A stretch of 64,000 nucleotides of DNA from PNNG01 sp964577055 (GCA_964577055.1 CAZNWC010000008.1:62001-126000); one strand, 5' to 3'; counted from the stretch's first letter, positions 8,578 to 17,195 are shown. Numbers and translations are program-made. The notes: generated from the letters alone by a model not told the origin.

Positions 8578-9138
8578 GTATTGCCCCGCTATTTCATCGA
8601 GCATTTCGAACCACTCACTCCCATATTTCCGGCTGAGTGGGGCCTTGAGAAATTTGTAAACGGGCACTTTTAAATTTTCGCCACATGCGCAAGCCGGTGA
8701 ACAGATGTCCCATTGATGGTAATTGAGTGCATCGTAATGTTTCAATTTTTCAATTCTGATTGGGTAAAGGTGACAGGAAATGGGTTTTAAGAAGTCACTT
8801 TTTCCCGCCTTGTGCGCAAGTTCTATGGCGCATTGCCAAGTTCCAGAACCATCTTTCGCCGCAAAAACACATGCACGACCATTGACCGTAGTGGTAACCA
8901 ATTCACGATCGGGCGCCAATTCGTAAAAGCCCTCGGTATCCAAAACAGCCAGCCCTTCGGCAGCCATAAAAGGCCGAATGCCATCCAAATTGGCTTCAAT
9001 TTGGTCTAACTCTTCCATCTCAAGCGGGGCGCCCAAATCTCCCTCTTCACAGCAAGCACCTTTGCAAGCAGCCAAATCGCACACGAAATGCTTTTCCAGC
9101 AAATCGTCGGACACCAAAACATCTTCAATCAACAACAT
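8569..9138 (-). CDS. DUF3109 family protein (cysteine-rich)
   Basis: I start at ATG 9138 because the product (MLLIEDVLVSDDLLEKHF, 189 residues) then begins like other DUF3109 proteins; an ATG 21 bases upstream would add seven unconserved residues. Conserved cysteines are in CDLAACKGACCEEGD (residues ~20-34), ACVFA, WQCAIE, ISCHLYPIRI and ICSPACACGE. The pattern recalls proteins with a CxxxCCxxx metal or Fe-S site, but no function is established. The gene is alone on its strand between a terminator and its own -7 box. Confidence 0.85.
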   Translation of the reverse strand: MLLIEDVLVSDDLLEKHFVCDLAACKGACCEEGDLGAPLEMEELDQIEANLDGIRPFMAAEGLAVLDTEGFYELAPDRELVTTTVNGRACVFAAKDGSGTWQCAIELAHKAGKSDFLKPISCHLYPIRIEKLKHYDALNYHQWDICSPACACGENLKVPVYKFLKAPLSRKYGSEWFEMLDEIAGQYKK

Positions 9139-9141
9139 GTA

Positions 9142-9149
9142 CAAAATTA
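9142..9149 (-). promoter_or_regulatory. candidate -7 box TAATTTTG for the DUF3109 gene
   Basis: On the minus strand TAATTTTG matches TAnnTTTG exactly and ends only three bases before the chosen ATG (9138-9136). Transcription starting about 6-7 bases downstream would begin at or inside the start codon, which predicts a leaderless mRNA. No good -33 element is visible. Confidence 0.35.
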
Positions 9150-9169
9150 CACACTGCACAGCAATCGCC

Positions 9170-10258
9170 CTAAAAGGCTTCGCTCAAATCGAGATAAAAA
9201 GCCCACTGCCCTTCACGCGTGCGGGCAACATCTAAGCGCAGGGCTACGCGTTCCTCGGTATTCACAAAAAGTCGTACACCTGTTCCAATGGCGTATTGCC
9301 AAGCATTTTGAAAAAGTACTGCGTTGGTTGGCGCCACTTGAAAGCCAGTACAGAAGATATTCCATGCAAATCGGCGATGCAACTGCCAACGCCACTCTTG
9401 CTCAAGGCCCATCATGCGATTGTCGCGAAATCGGCCTTCGAAATAGCCTCTTGCAAAATCACTTCCACCGGCTTGCGCCAGTTCACGAAAGGGAGCAATG
9501 CCATTTACTTGGCGATACAAGAGCCTTTTGGCCCATATCCACTTGGGTTGGAAGACATGATAATGACGCACATCGGCTTGACCGAAGCCAAAGGCGGCCG
9601 TGCCCGGGAACCAACTGGGTTGCCAGCGCCAACCGAGTTGAATGCGCCAGCCATTGTGTGGACTTTGAACATTGTCGCGTGTGTCGTAAAAGATTTCGGG
9701 GCCCAAGCCAATGGACGCACTACCTGAACTTCCAGCAATGGTGTTGTCTGCAAGTTGCCCGCTTTGCAAGTAGTTCAAATGGTACATTTGTTGTTGCCTG
9801 AATTGCAGGCCGGCATATAAGGAGGGTCTTATGGCCCAGAGCCAGCCTCCCCAGCTGGTCCAACTACGATAACTGAAATCTTCTCTTTGCGATAGGGCGG
9901 TTTGTGGGCCGATGCCATAAAATCGGTCAATGTATTCTCTGTAACTAACGTATCCGTAGGTGTAATAGCGGTTGGCTGGTCCGAATATTTCTGCGCTCAT
10001 GCGCGTTATCACTTGTTGCCTGAGGGTGTAAACCGCTTGCATCTGTACGTTGGATATGCTCGCTTCCTTCCCATTGTTGAAATAGTAACCCATGCTCAGG
10101 CCAGCTGCCCATGAGGTTTCAGGACTCCGGTAAAGGATGGGTAGGGGGAGAAACCGGTGGTCTTGCTGCAGCCAATCCAAGCTGCGTTCTGCCAAGTTTT
10201 GGCCTATACTGAACTGCCATGCGCAGATGCTGCATAAAATCAATGCAAGTATTCTCAA
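9170..10258 (-). CDS. outer-membrane beta-barrel protein, bacterial surface antigen (D15/Omp85-like) type
   Basis: This 362-residue protein has a signal peptide (MRILALILCSICAWQFSIGQ) and alternating aromatic beta-strands to a terminal phenylalanine (YLDLSEAF), as expected of an outer-membrane barrel. RGYFEGRFRDNRMM near residue 270 resembles the conserved RGF/Y loop of the Omp85 barrel. No POTRA domains precede the barrel, so this is a barrel-only member, unlike BamA at 25789. The ATG overlaps the end of sixA by 4 bases, so the two are co-translated. The cargo or role is unknown. Confidence 0.75.
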   Translation of the reverse strand: MRILALILCSICAWQFSIGQNLAERSLDWLQQDHRFLPLPILYRSPETSWAAGLSMGYYFNNGKEASISNVQMQAVYTLRQQVITRMSAEIFGPANRYYTYGYVSYREYIDRFYGIGPQTALSQREDFSYRSWTSWGGWLWAIRPSLYAGLQFRQQQMYHLNYLQSGQLADNTIAGSSGSASIGLGPEIFYDTRDNVQSPHNGWRIQLGWRWQPSWFPGTAAFGFGQADVRHYHVFQPKWIWAKRLLYRQVNGIAPFRELAQAGGSDFARGYFEGRFRDNRMMGLEQEWRWQLHRRFAWNIFCTGFQVAPTNAVLFQNAWQYAIGTGVRLFVNTEERVALRLDVARTREGQWAFYLDLSEAF

Positions 10259-10752
10259 AACCCAAGCTTTTTGGGGAAGAGCAATTCCTTGACACGGGTA
10301 TCTGCACGGTTAATGTCCGACCAATGCGTGCAGTTTACTTCAACCACAGCCACACAACAGGTCGGGAATTTGGGGACCAAAAAATCAGCCATTTCACTCA
10401 CCAGCAAGTGTAGGGCTGGATTGTGGCCGGTGAGCAGCACACATTGGGCATCATCAGGCAAGTTTTGGAGTGCCTTCCACCAATGGATTGCATCAGCCTC
10501 ATACAAGGCATCATCGATATGAATATCTACCGGATGGGGGAAAGCGGCCGTCAGCCGAACGGCAGTTTGCCATGCGCGCAAAGCAGGGCTGCTGTGCACC
10601 AAATCGGGTAGAAGGCCATTTTCACGGAGATATTTGCCCATTTGCAACGAAACACGCTCACCGCGCGCGTTCAGTGGACGCTCTTTGTCTGTAAGCAACA
10701 AGTTTTCCCAGCTCGACTTCGCATGTCGAACCAGTAAGAGGGTGCGGGTCAT
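10255..10752 (-). CDS. sixA: SixA-type phosphohistidine phosphatase
   Basis: A small histidine phosphatase of 165 residues. The phosphate-accepting motif is LVRHAKSSW with R9-H10; a second catalytic His is in LLTGHNPAL near residue 110, and HSSPALRAWQTA carries the conserved Arg. SixA-type enzymes remove phosphate from phosphohistidine in signalling or phosphotransfer proteins; the partner here is unknown. It is the first gene of a two-gene unit with the barrel protein at 9170 (ATGA overlap). Confidence 0.85.
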   Translation of the reverse strand: MTRTLLLVRHAKSSWENLLLTDKERPLNARGERVSLQMGKYLRENGLLPDLVHSSPALRAWQTAVRLTAAFPHPVDIHIDDALYEADAIHWWKALQNLPDDAQCVLLTGHNPALHLLVSEMADFLVPKFPTCCVAVVEVNCTHWSDINRADTRVKELLFPKKLGF

Positions 10753-10780
10753 GACCTAAATGTACTGCCTTTGTGTGAAG

Positions 10781-11416
10781 CTACAACGCACCACTTTGCA
10801 AAGCTTGCCAATGTTTGAGTGCAATGCGCATTTCACTTTGTAAATCGAGGTTTTTATTGTCGGCATACCACTTGTGCAAGCGCGTACTCGCCTCTTCAAA
10901 AGGCGTTTGAATAGCCTTTAAACCCAGATACATTTGTTGGGCAGCGGCTGGCCGGGGGCCCCAACTGCCCAAAACCCGCATATTGGTGGGGTCAAAGGCA
11001 ATGAGCTTGGGAATAGAGCGACCGCCATTAGTTAAAAATTGATCCATCAAAGGCAGGTTTTCGTCGCGTAAAACCAGGCGCATCTGAAGTTGGTCACTGT
11101 GTGTCAGCATGGCTGCCAAGGCAGGCAAATTTTGAGCAGCATCACCACACCAAGCTTCAGTTATTACCAGCCAATGCATTGGCTTACTGATGTGTGTTAG
11201 GGTCTCTATGGTTTCGGGGAGCAACTGAATCGTTTTGTCGAGCCGATGCATGCGTTGGGCATTCATCTTGGTATATGCGACCATGGCTTCTGACTGGTTA
11301 GGTCCCGTTGTTTTATTTTGTGCCAAAAGGTTTTCCATCAAGCTGCGGTAATCGGCATAACTGATTCCTTTTTTCCAGTATTGTTTATCGAGTGTGGTGT
11401 AGTGAACATTATCCAT
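10781..11416 (-). CDS. thioredoxin-fold protein with a single active-site cysteine
   Basis: I start at ATG 11416 (MDNVHYTTLDKQYW, 211 residues); the longer frame from 11461 would overlap the divergent hydrolase gene. The centre, VITEAWCGDAAQNLPALAAML, matches the Bacteroidota thioredoxin family with WCGDA instead of CxxC, so there is only one Cys at the redox position. SIPKLIAFD carries the cis-proline of the thioredoxin fold. There is no signal peptide, so it is cytoplasmic. With one cysteine it is unlikely to be a simple dithiol oxidoreductase; a monothiol or non-redox role is possible. Confidence 0.75.
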   Translation of the reverse strand: MDNVHYTTLDKQYWKKGISYADYRSLMENLLAQNKTTGPNQSEAMVAYTKMNAQRMHRLDKTIQLLPETIETLTHISKPMHWLVITEAWCGDAAQNLPALAAMLTHSDQLQMRLVLRDENLPLMDQFLTNGGRSIPKLIAFDPTNMRVLGSWGPRPAAAQQMYLGLKAIQTPFEEASTRLHKWYADNKNLDLQSEMRIALKHWQALQSGAL

Positions 11417-11451
11417 GAAAATCTTACGTTCTTTGGGCCGTTTAAGTTCCG

Positions 11452-12405
11452 ATGGAGGCATACATCAAACATTTTCAAAGCCCGTGGTTTCTTCGTGGTG
11501 GACATGCCCAAACCATATGGCCATCGTTTTTCAGAAAGGTAATGCTGCAAGTGCAACCGCAAGCCTGGTCGGCTTCCACGCCCGATGGTGATACATTGTA
11601 TGGCGATTTTTACCTTCCGCAGCATGCGCAAGGCATTGCACTGGTTTGTCATGGATTAGAGGGCCATGCACGCAGGCCTTATGTTTTGGGGATGGTGAAA
11701 GCGCTAACCGAAGCTGGACTGGCAGTGTTGGCCTGGAATTACAGATCGTGCGGAGGCGTGCTAAACGAACAAGCGCGTTTTTACCACAGCGGGGCCACCG
11801 ACGATTTGGATATTGTATTGAACCAACTGCCAGGCTCGGCGTCATGGCCAGTCTATTTGGTTGGATTCAGCTTGGGCGGCAATCTGGTGCTGCGCTACTT
11901 GGCAGAGCAGGCTACGCATGGCAGTCACAGGATTCTGGGTGGCGCCGCTATTTCGGTGCCCATGTTTTTGGCAGATGGGGCCGATTACCTCAACCGGGGT
12001 ATTTCGCAGATGTATACGCGCAATTTTATTCGCAGCTTAGAAGATAAGGTTAGGCGAAAGGCACCACTTTTCCCAACTGCCTATCGTACCGAAAAGCTAG
12101 GAAAATTGCGCAGTTTGCGGGCGTTTGACGAACATTTCACCGCGCCTATCCATGGCTATGCCAGTGCCGACGATTATTATGCACGTGCGAGTGCAGGTTT
12201 CGTGTTGCATCAGATCAAGATTCCTGTCATGATTCTACAGGCGTTAAACGATCCTTTTTTGCCGCCTTCGTGTTTCAAAGTCGCTGAGAATGATTTTATC
12301 AGCACATATTTTACACCTGCAGGCGGTCACTGTGGTTTTGTGCAGCAAAACAGGGAGTTGAGCTTCGCAGATGAGTTGGTGAGGGACTTTTGGAAAAAAC
12401 TGTGA
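11452..12405 (+). CDS. YheT-type alpha/beta hydrolase (UPF0017 family)
   Basis: The 317-residue protein begins with the family hallmark RGGHAQTIWPSFFRK (15-29). It has an oxyanion region LVCHGLEGHARRPY (64-77), the nucleophile elbow GFSLGGN with Ser140, an acid in ALNDPFLPP and the catalytic His in GGHCGFV near the C terminus. E. coli YheT and eukaryotic ABHD1/2/3 belong to this group; lipid or ester hydrolysis is likely, but the substrate is unknown. It is divergent from the thioredoxin-like gene, with 35 bases between the starts. Confidence 0.85.
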   Translation: MEAYIKHFQSPWFLRGGHAQTIWPSFFRKVMLQVQPQAWSASTPDGDTLYGDFYLPQHAQGIALVCHGLEGHARRPYVLGMVKALTEAGLAVLAWNYRSCGGVLNEQARFYHSGATDDLDIVLNQLPGSASWPVYLVGFSLGGNLVLRYLAEQATHGSHRILGGAAISVPMFLADGADYLNRGISQMYTRNFIRSLEDKVRRKAPLFPTAYRTEKLGKLRSLRAFDEHFTAPIHGYASADDYYARASAGFVLHQIKIPVMILQALNDPFLPPSCFKVAENDFISTYFTPAGGHCGFVQQNRELSFADELVRDFWKKL

Positions 12406-12460
12406 ATTACTTGTTCAAATCAAGAGCAATTGCCAGCGTAATTTTCAGGAAATTTGCGTT

Positions 12461-13606
12461 GTGAGATTTGCAGACATAGTAGGGCAGCAAGAGCTGAAAC
12501 ATAAACTGGTTCAAACGGTTAAGGAGGGAAGGGTAAGCCATGCGCAGTTGTTTTTGGGGCCCGAAGGTTCTGGAAAGTTGGCTTTGGCGGTGGCCTATGC
12601 CCAATACCTGAACTGCAAGTCGCCCGGAGAAGACGATTCGTGTGGGGTTTGCTCTTCTTGTCAGAAGTACAACAAGCTCATCCATCCCGATTTGCATTTT
12701 TCGTTCCCTATTGTGAACAAGGGGAGTGATGCGGAGAAAAACATTTGTGCCGCCCACATGAAAGATTTCAGAGAGGCATTTCTTGCCGATCCTTACATGG
12801 GCTACAACGACTGGATGCAGGCGCATGGTGCAGAAAACAAACAAGGCAATATCAGCAAGCACGAATGCTACGATATCATCAGCAAATTGGGCCTGGCGCC
12901 ATTTGAAGCGGGGTTCAAAGTCCTCATCATGTGGTTGCCCGAGTATTTGCGCGATGCCGGCAATGTGTTGCTCAAGATCATCGAAGAGCCACCCCAAAAT
13001 ACCATGTTTGTGCTGGTGGCCGAAAGGCAGGAGATGCTTTTGAGCACCATCAGCTCACGCACCCAGCTGGTAAAGGTACCACGTTTGTCAACCGACGATT
13101 TGGCAGATTACCTTTCACAAGTTCATGAATTGGAGGCTGCCGCAGCACGCTCGGTGGCCATGCTTTCCGACGGCAATCTCCGGCTTGCACGCGAATTGTT
13201 GAACCACGAAACAGGCATAAATGAACAGTTGTTCATGGATTTTATGCGGATTACCTATGGCGGCAAAGGTCCCGACATTTTGACTTGGATAGAGAAGGTC
13301 GCCGATTTAGGGCGAGAAGGGCAGAAAAACCTCTTGCAATACGGATTGCATATCATCAGAGAGTGTTTTTTGATGCGCTTTGGCTCAGCCAAACTGGCAC
13401 GGCTCAAGGGTGCCGAACTCGATTTTGTGACGCGCTTTTCGGTATTCATCACAGAAGGAAATGTGGGTGAGTTCAACCGGTTGCTGAACGACGGTATTTA
13501 TTACATTGAGCGAAATGCGAATGCGCGCATCGTATTTCACCATCTGGCCAATGAATCGGAACGCTTGTTGGCAGGTGCGCGTAAATTGGTAGGTGCTGGC
13601 GCGTAA
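12461..13606 (+). CDS. holB: DNA polymerase III delta' subunit
   Basis: The 381-residue AAA+ clamp-loader subunit starts with GTG at 12461 (MRFADIVGQQELKHKLVQ). It has a P-loop-like GPEGSGK (33-39), a zinc-binding region (NCKSPGEDDSCGVCSSCQK, four Cys), the SRC-like ISSRTQ and KIIEEPPQNT typical of delta'. It helps load the sliding clamp at the replication fork. The protein is longer than E. coli HolB (334), with an inserted segment after the zinc site, which is usual in Bacteroidota. Confidence 0.9.
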   Translation: MRFADIVGQQELKHKLVQTVKEGRVSHAQLFLGPEGSGKLALAVAYAQYLNCKSPGEDDSCGVCSSCQKYNKLIHPDLHFSFPIVNKGSDAEKNICAAHMKDFREAFLADPYMGYNDWMQAHGAENKQGNISKHECYDIISKLGLAPFEAGFKVLIMWLPEYLRDAGNVLLKIIEEPPQNTMFVLVAERQEMLLSTISSRTQLVKVPRLSTDDLADYLSQVHELEAAAARSVAMLSDGNLRLARELLNHETGINEQLFMDFMRITYGGKGPDILTWIEKVADLGREGQKNLLQYGLHIIRECFLMRFGSAKLARLKGAELDFVTRFSVFITEGNVGEFNRLLNDGIYYIERNANARIVFHHLANESERLLAGARKLVGAGA

Positions 13607-13609
13607 GTG

Positions 13610-13639
13610 CTGCGTCCGCCCGATTTGTTCCTATATTTG
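13610..13639 (+). promoter_or_regulatory. candidate promoter for the PSP1-gldH unit
   Basis: A perfect -7 box TATATTTG lies at 13632-13639, and a partial -33 element (CTG, 13610-13612) is 19 bases upstream. The ATG at 13661 is 21 bases after the box. This makes psp1-gldH independent of holB, which ends at 13606. Confidence 0.45.
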
Positions 13640-13660
13640 AACCATTAAACGTGATACACC

Positions 13661-15163
13661 ATGGGATGCGGAAGTTGTAGCAGTGGAGGGTGTTCACCTG
13701 CCGGATGTGGCGATAAAGGCCATTGTGCCAGTGGCGGTTGCAATCGATTGAATGTCCATGATTGGCTTTCGAATCTGGAACTGCCTTGGGGACAAAAGCC
13801 ATTTGAATATGTTGAAGTGCGGTTTAAGGAAAATCGCAAAGAATTCTTCCGAAATGTAAACCAGCTCGATTTATACCAAAACGAGTGGGTGGTGGTTGAA
13901 GCTCAACAAGGCCACGATGTAGGTCAGGTGACCCTCAAAGGCGAATTGGTTCGCCTGCAAATGAAAAGAAGACGGGTGTCGGAAGACGACGCTGCTATTC
14001 GGAAGATTTACCGAAAGGCTACCCCGCAGGATTTGCAAAAATTGTCGGAATTGCGCGAGCAAGAGGCCGAAGTGTCGTATAAAGCACGTGAAATCATCAA
14101 AAGCTGCAAGCTCAACATGAAGCTGACAGATGTTGAATTTCAGGCCGACCGTGCTAAAATTATATTCTACTACACCGCTGAGGAGAGAGTTGATTTTCGC
14201 GAATTGATTCGTCTGCTGGCCGATGCTTTCAAAGCAAGGGTAGAAATGAAACAAATTGGTCCCAGGCAAGAAGCCGCACGCATTGGAGGTCTGGGTGTAT
14301 GTGGCCGTGAACTCTGTTGCAGTACCTGGTTAACCGACTTCAAATCAGTGTCCACTTCGGCAGCGCGCTACCAAAATTTATCCTTAAATCCGGTAAAGCT
14401 TGCAGGTCAGTGCGGTCGTCTGAAATGTTGTTTGAACTACGAACTCGAAACCTACATGGATGCATTGCAGGCGTTTCCAAAAGATGCACGTTTGCTGCAA
14501 ACCCAAAATGCAACCTATGAGTTGGTGAAAACCGATATTTTCAAAAGGCAGATGTGGTATCAGCTGCAAGGAAAGGCGGGCGAGTACACCGAAGTAAATG
14601 CCATTCCTTTGAGCATTGAGCAGGTGCTTGAAGTAAAAGCCATGAACAAAGCAGGTGAAAAGCCAGTTGCGCTCGAATCTATGGTGCCTGTGCTGGAAGC
14701 CGAGTTGATTGAAGAGCCCGACTTTGAACTGGAAGCCGAAGGTGTGTTGGATAGATTTGATGGCAATAGAAATCGGAACCGCAAAAAGAAGAAGAAAAAA
14801 CCTGGAGCCAGCGGCCAATCCGATGCCCGTACGCAACCAAACCATGCGGCGAAGCAGACAACACCCATTACCCAGGCCGATAAACCCGCTTCGGCGCCAA
14901 GACCGCAAGGGGATAACAACCGCAAGGAGGGAGACCGCAACCGCCGACCACAAGGGAGAGATGGTCAGAACCGTGATCGCCGAAACGAAAATCGGACGGA
15001 GCAACGCACTCCTCTTAAGGCGGAAGCAGGCGCTTCAGATGCGGCGACACAGCCGAACCAGCCAAACGCCCAAACTGATAGACCGCGGTCAAATAACCGT
15101 CGCCGCTTCCGGGGCCCCAAAAGAGGCGGGAATAATGCTGGAACCAATAGTCCTCAAGCATGA
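13661..15163 (+). CDS. PSP1 domain protein (RicT/YaaT family) with Cys-rich head and basic tail
   Basis: The 500-residue protein has three parts. The head has six cysteines in the first 27 residues (C3, 6, 11, 16, 22, 27). The PSP1 core (about 60-300) includes the conserved GGLGVCGRELCCSTWL and GRLKCCLNYE. The tail from about 365 is low-complexity and rich in R, N, K, Q and P. In Bacillus, RicT/YaaT works with RicA and RicF in an Fe-S complex affecting RNase Y; rny is also in this window (32803). The basic tail may bind RNA, which is inference. The gldH start overlaps the stop by 4 bases. Confidence 0.85.
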   Translation: MGCGSCSSGGCSPAGCGDKGHCASGGCNRLNVHDWLSNLELPWGQKPFEYVEVRFKENRKEFFRNVNQLDLYQNEWVVVEAQQGHDVGQVTLKGELVRLQMKRRRVSEDDAAIRKIYRKATPQDLQKLSELREQEAEVSYKAREIIKSCKLNMKLTDVEFQADRAKIIFYYTAEERVDFRELIRLLADAFKARVEMKQIGPRQEAARIGGLGVCGRELCCSTWLTDFKSVSTSAARYQNLSLNPVKLAGQCGRLKCCLNYELETYMDALQAFPKDARLLQTQNATYELVKTDIFKRQMWYQLQGKAGEYTEVNAIPLSIEQVLEVKAMNKAGEKPVALESMVPVLEAELIEEPDFELEAEGVLDRFDGNRNRNRKKKKKKPGASGQSDARTQPNHAAKQTTPITQADKPASAPRPQGDNNRKEGDRNRRPQGRDGQNRDRRNENRTEQRTPLKAEAGASDAATQPNQPNAQTDRPRSNNRRRFRGPKRGGNNAGTNSPQA

Positions 15164-15636
15164 GCAAGCAGTTATTGATATCAACGGCGCTCTTGGCCGT
15201 TATGTGTTTGGGAGGTTGCGAAAGTGGTACCTTGACAGATACATTTGCACCGGTTGAAAATCAGGCATGGGACTACAATGATTTGAAAACCATTGAAGTA
15301 GTGGTGGACGATACTACCGAGCTGTATGACATATTGGTGAACCTAAGGCATGCAGGGGATTACGAATGGCAAAATATCTATGTACGCATGCACATTCTAA
15401 GCCCGCAAGGCGATAGCACTGCTGAGCGCTTGAGTTTGATGCTGGCAGACAACAAAGGCAAGTGGCTCGGAAGTGGCTTAGGCGATATCATTACCATACA
15501 AGCACCGTACAAACAAGGTATCCAATTTCGTCAACTTGGAACCTACCGCTTTACCCTTGAACAACACATGCGGGTAAATCCTTTGAAGGGCGTGCATGAG
15601 GTAGGGCTCAAAGTACAGCCTACCGAAAGTGAATAA
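15160..15636 (+). CDS. gldH: gliding motility lipoprotein GldH
   Basis: The 158-residue lipoprotein has the lipobox LGGC with lipidated C20. GldH is a lipoprotein needed for gliding in Flavobacterium, and homologs sit directly after a psp1 gene across Bacteroidota, exactly as here (ATGA overlap). The core YEWQNIYVRMHI and the tail GTYRFTLEQHMRVNPLKGVHEVGL fit the family. Its presence does not prove that this species glides, since non-gliding members keep it. A terminator follows immediately. Confidence 0.85.
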   Translation: MSKQLLISTALLAVMCLGGCESGTLTDTFAPVENQAWDYNDLKTIEVVVDDTTELYDILVNLRHAGDYEWQNIYVRMHILSPQGDSTAERLSLMLADNKGKWLGSGLGDIITIQAPYKQGIQFRQLGTYRFTLEQHMRVNPLKGVHEVGLKVQPTESE

Positions 15637-15640
15637 AATA

Positions 15641-15667
15641 AAAAAACCGGCGCGAGCCGGTTTTTTT
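15641..15667. terminator. bidirectional intrinsic terminator between gldH and a convergent T9SS cargo gene
   Basis: CCGGC (15647-15651), loop GCGA, GCCGG (15656-15660), flanked by an A-run on the left and a T-run on the right, so the structure works on both strands. Confidence 0.9.
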
Positions 15668-15689
15668 GTGGTGTCAATATCTGTGTGCA

Positions 15690-16364
15690 TCAAAGCTTCA
15701 CAATTTGTTTGGTAATGATGCCTTTGCCAGTATTTACCCTTACCAGATAGTGTCCTTTTGGCAACTGTCCAATTGAAATCCTTGTTTTATTGCCGCTTAA
15801 GTGAATGTCAGCAACTTTTTTGCCAATGGCATTGAAGATTTCAGCAGTTCCATTTCCGTTTTCCAGTTGTGTTTCGAGCGTGAGGAAGTCCTGTGCAGGT
15901 ACAGGATATAGTTTGAGCACTGGCTTCGTCAAAAATGATACTGATGCGGCATTTGTGCTTCCAATAAAGGTGATGAAAAGCTGGTTAGTCGGATTGCCAA
16001 CTTCATAAATCCGAACGCGCATGGTGCCGTTGCCAACTACGTTGTTGGGATAAAAGTGACCATCCACATTTCCGGTGGCACGTGCTGCCAAGGTGAAATC
16101 GGCACTATCGGTTGTGCTCGGATAACAAGCATTCACATCACAAATGGTGCTCGACCAACCCGAAACGATATTGTTGTTGAGTTTTACCCAGCGCAAGTTC
16201 ACAGGGTTTTCGCCATTGTTGATGACGTTGGCATAAGCAACAATCTCAAACTCTGTGGCCGGACCACTGGTATAAACTGTATCATTTCCTTGCAAGACTA
16301 CCTGCGCATTTGTAAAGCCTGCAAGCAAGAGCAAGAAAAGAATCAATGTATTTTTTCGGAGCAT
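15690..16364 (-). CDS. small secreted protein with type A T9SS sorting domain
   Basis: The 224-residue protein has a signal peptide (MLRKNTLILFLLLLAGFTNA) and a beta-rich N-terminal domain of about 130 residues with FEIVAYANVINNGENPVNLRW, close to domains that describe immunoglobulin-like folds. Residues 150-224 form a sorting domain (LKLYPVPAQDFLTLE, GKKVADIHL, LPKGHYLVRV, KQIVKL). Its promoter is one of the best in the window (16382-16412). Function is unknown; it is probably exported by T9SS. Confidence 0.8.
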   Translation of the reverse strand: MLRKNTLILFLLLLAGFTNAQVVLQGNDTVYTSGPATEFEIVAYANVINNGENPVNLRWVKLNNNIVSGWSSTICDVNACYPSTTDSADFTLAARATGNVDGHFYPNNVVGNGTMRVRIYEVGNPTNQLFITFIGSTNAASVSFLTKPVLKLYPVPAQDFLTLETQLENGNGTAEIFNAIGKKVADIHLSGNKTRISIGQLPKGHYLVRVNTGKGIITKQIVKL

Positions 16365-16381
16365 TTTGTGAAATTGAATGT

Positions 16382-16412
16382 CAAATATAAGATTATTCGC
16401 CTATTTCTACAA
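16382..16412 (-). promoter_or_regulatory. promoter of the T9SS cargo gene at 15690-16364
   Basis: On the minus strand TTG (16412-16410), 20 bases, then TATATTTG (16389-16382) fits the Bacteroidota consensus TTG-N17-23-TAnnTTTG. The start codon is 17 bases further on. Confidence 0.6.
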
Positions 16413-16429
16413 GTATGGCCTCGGGTAGC

Positions 16430-17155
16430 TCAAGCATGGGTAAGGCAGCTTTCATTATTGTCCCTGAAACTGAAATAAGCCTCGTTGGTAAAAATGAGAT
16501 GGTCGGTCACCTCTATCTGAAACAATTGGGCTGCATGCACCAAGCTGTGGGTAAGTTTCCGATCGGCTTGGCTCGGAAACAAAGAGCCTGAAGGATGGTT
16601 GTGCATCAAAATCATGGCGCAGCACTGTGCCATAAGGGCTTCATGCATCACCCGGCGGGTATCGACTGTAGCCGAATCCAAGCCACCAACGCTAATTCTT
16701 TTGCAAACAATGGGCTTCATGGCGCGATTTAGCATTACCACATGGAACTCTTCGTGGGTCAGATCGGCAAAAATATGCTGATATGCTTCGTAGATTTGCC
16801 GGGAGGAAAACAAAGGGGCTACCGCTTTTTGGCTGAGCTGCTTTCTTCTGCGCCCCAACTCCAGTGCTGCGGCTATACCAAGGGCTTTGGCTTCACCAAT
16901 TCCTTTGATGGCAGAAATTTCAGAAATGCCCAGCTGCGCCAAGCGGTTTAAGTCGTTTCCACATGCCCCCAGCAATTGCCTTGCGAGGTCGATGGCGGAT
17001 ACAGCTTTGTATCCATGGCCAATGAGAATCGCAATCAACTCTGCATCGCTCAAGGATTGCCGGCCTTTTTGCACAAATTTTTCGCGCGGACGGTCAGCGG
17101 CATCCCAGTCTTTGATGCGCCTTGGAGTAGGAAAATCGGAGATCAGGGAGTTCAT
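16430..17155 (-). CDS. radC: RadC family JAB/JAMM-domain protein
   Basis: The 241-residue protein has the family start PREKFVQKGRQSLSDAELIAILI, a helix-hairpin-helix near 80-90 (SAIKGIGEAKA) and a JAMM metal site HNHPSGSLFPSQAD with H185, H187, S195 and D198 in the HxH-x7-S-x2-D pattern. RadC was once thought to act in DNA repair, but its molecular role is not settled. It is downstream of rpsT on the same strand, separated by a terminator. Confidence 0.9.
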   Translation of the reverse strand: MNSLISDFPTPRRIKDWDAADRPREKFVQKGRQSLSDAELIAILIGHGYKAVSAIDLARQLLGACGNDLNRLAQLGISEISAIKGIGEAKALGIAAALELGRRRKQLSQKAVAPLFSSRQIYEAYQHIFADLTHEEFHVVMLNRAMKPIVCKRISVGGLDSATVDTRRVMHEALMAQCCAMILMHNHPSGSLFPSQADRKLTHSLVHAAQLFQIEVTDHLIFTNEAYFSFRDNNESCLTHA

Positions 17156-17161
17156 GCCCTG

Positions 17162-17195
17162 AAAATAAAAAAGGCCTGCCGAGGAAGGCAGACCT
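17162..17195 (-). terminator. intrinsic terminator of rpsT
   Basis: Reading leftwards, AGGTCTGCC (17195-17187), loop TTCCTC and GGCAGGCCT (17180-17172) form a 9-bp stem with one mismatch, followed by TTTTTATTTTC. It ends the rpsT transcript 30 bases after the stop. Confidence 0.9.

Noticed and set aside
12407..12997. 196-codon open frame opposite holB
   Set aside because: Antisense to the AAA+ domain of holB; no independent support.
14384..15004. 206-codon open frame opposite the PSP1 gene
   Set aside because: It lies against the PSP1 core and low-complexity tail and has no recognisable domain.
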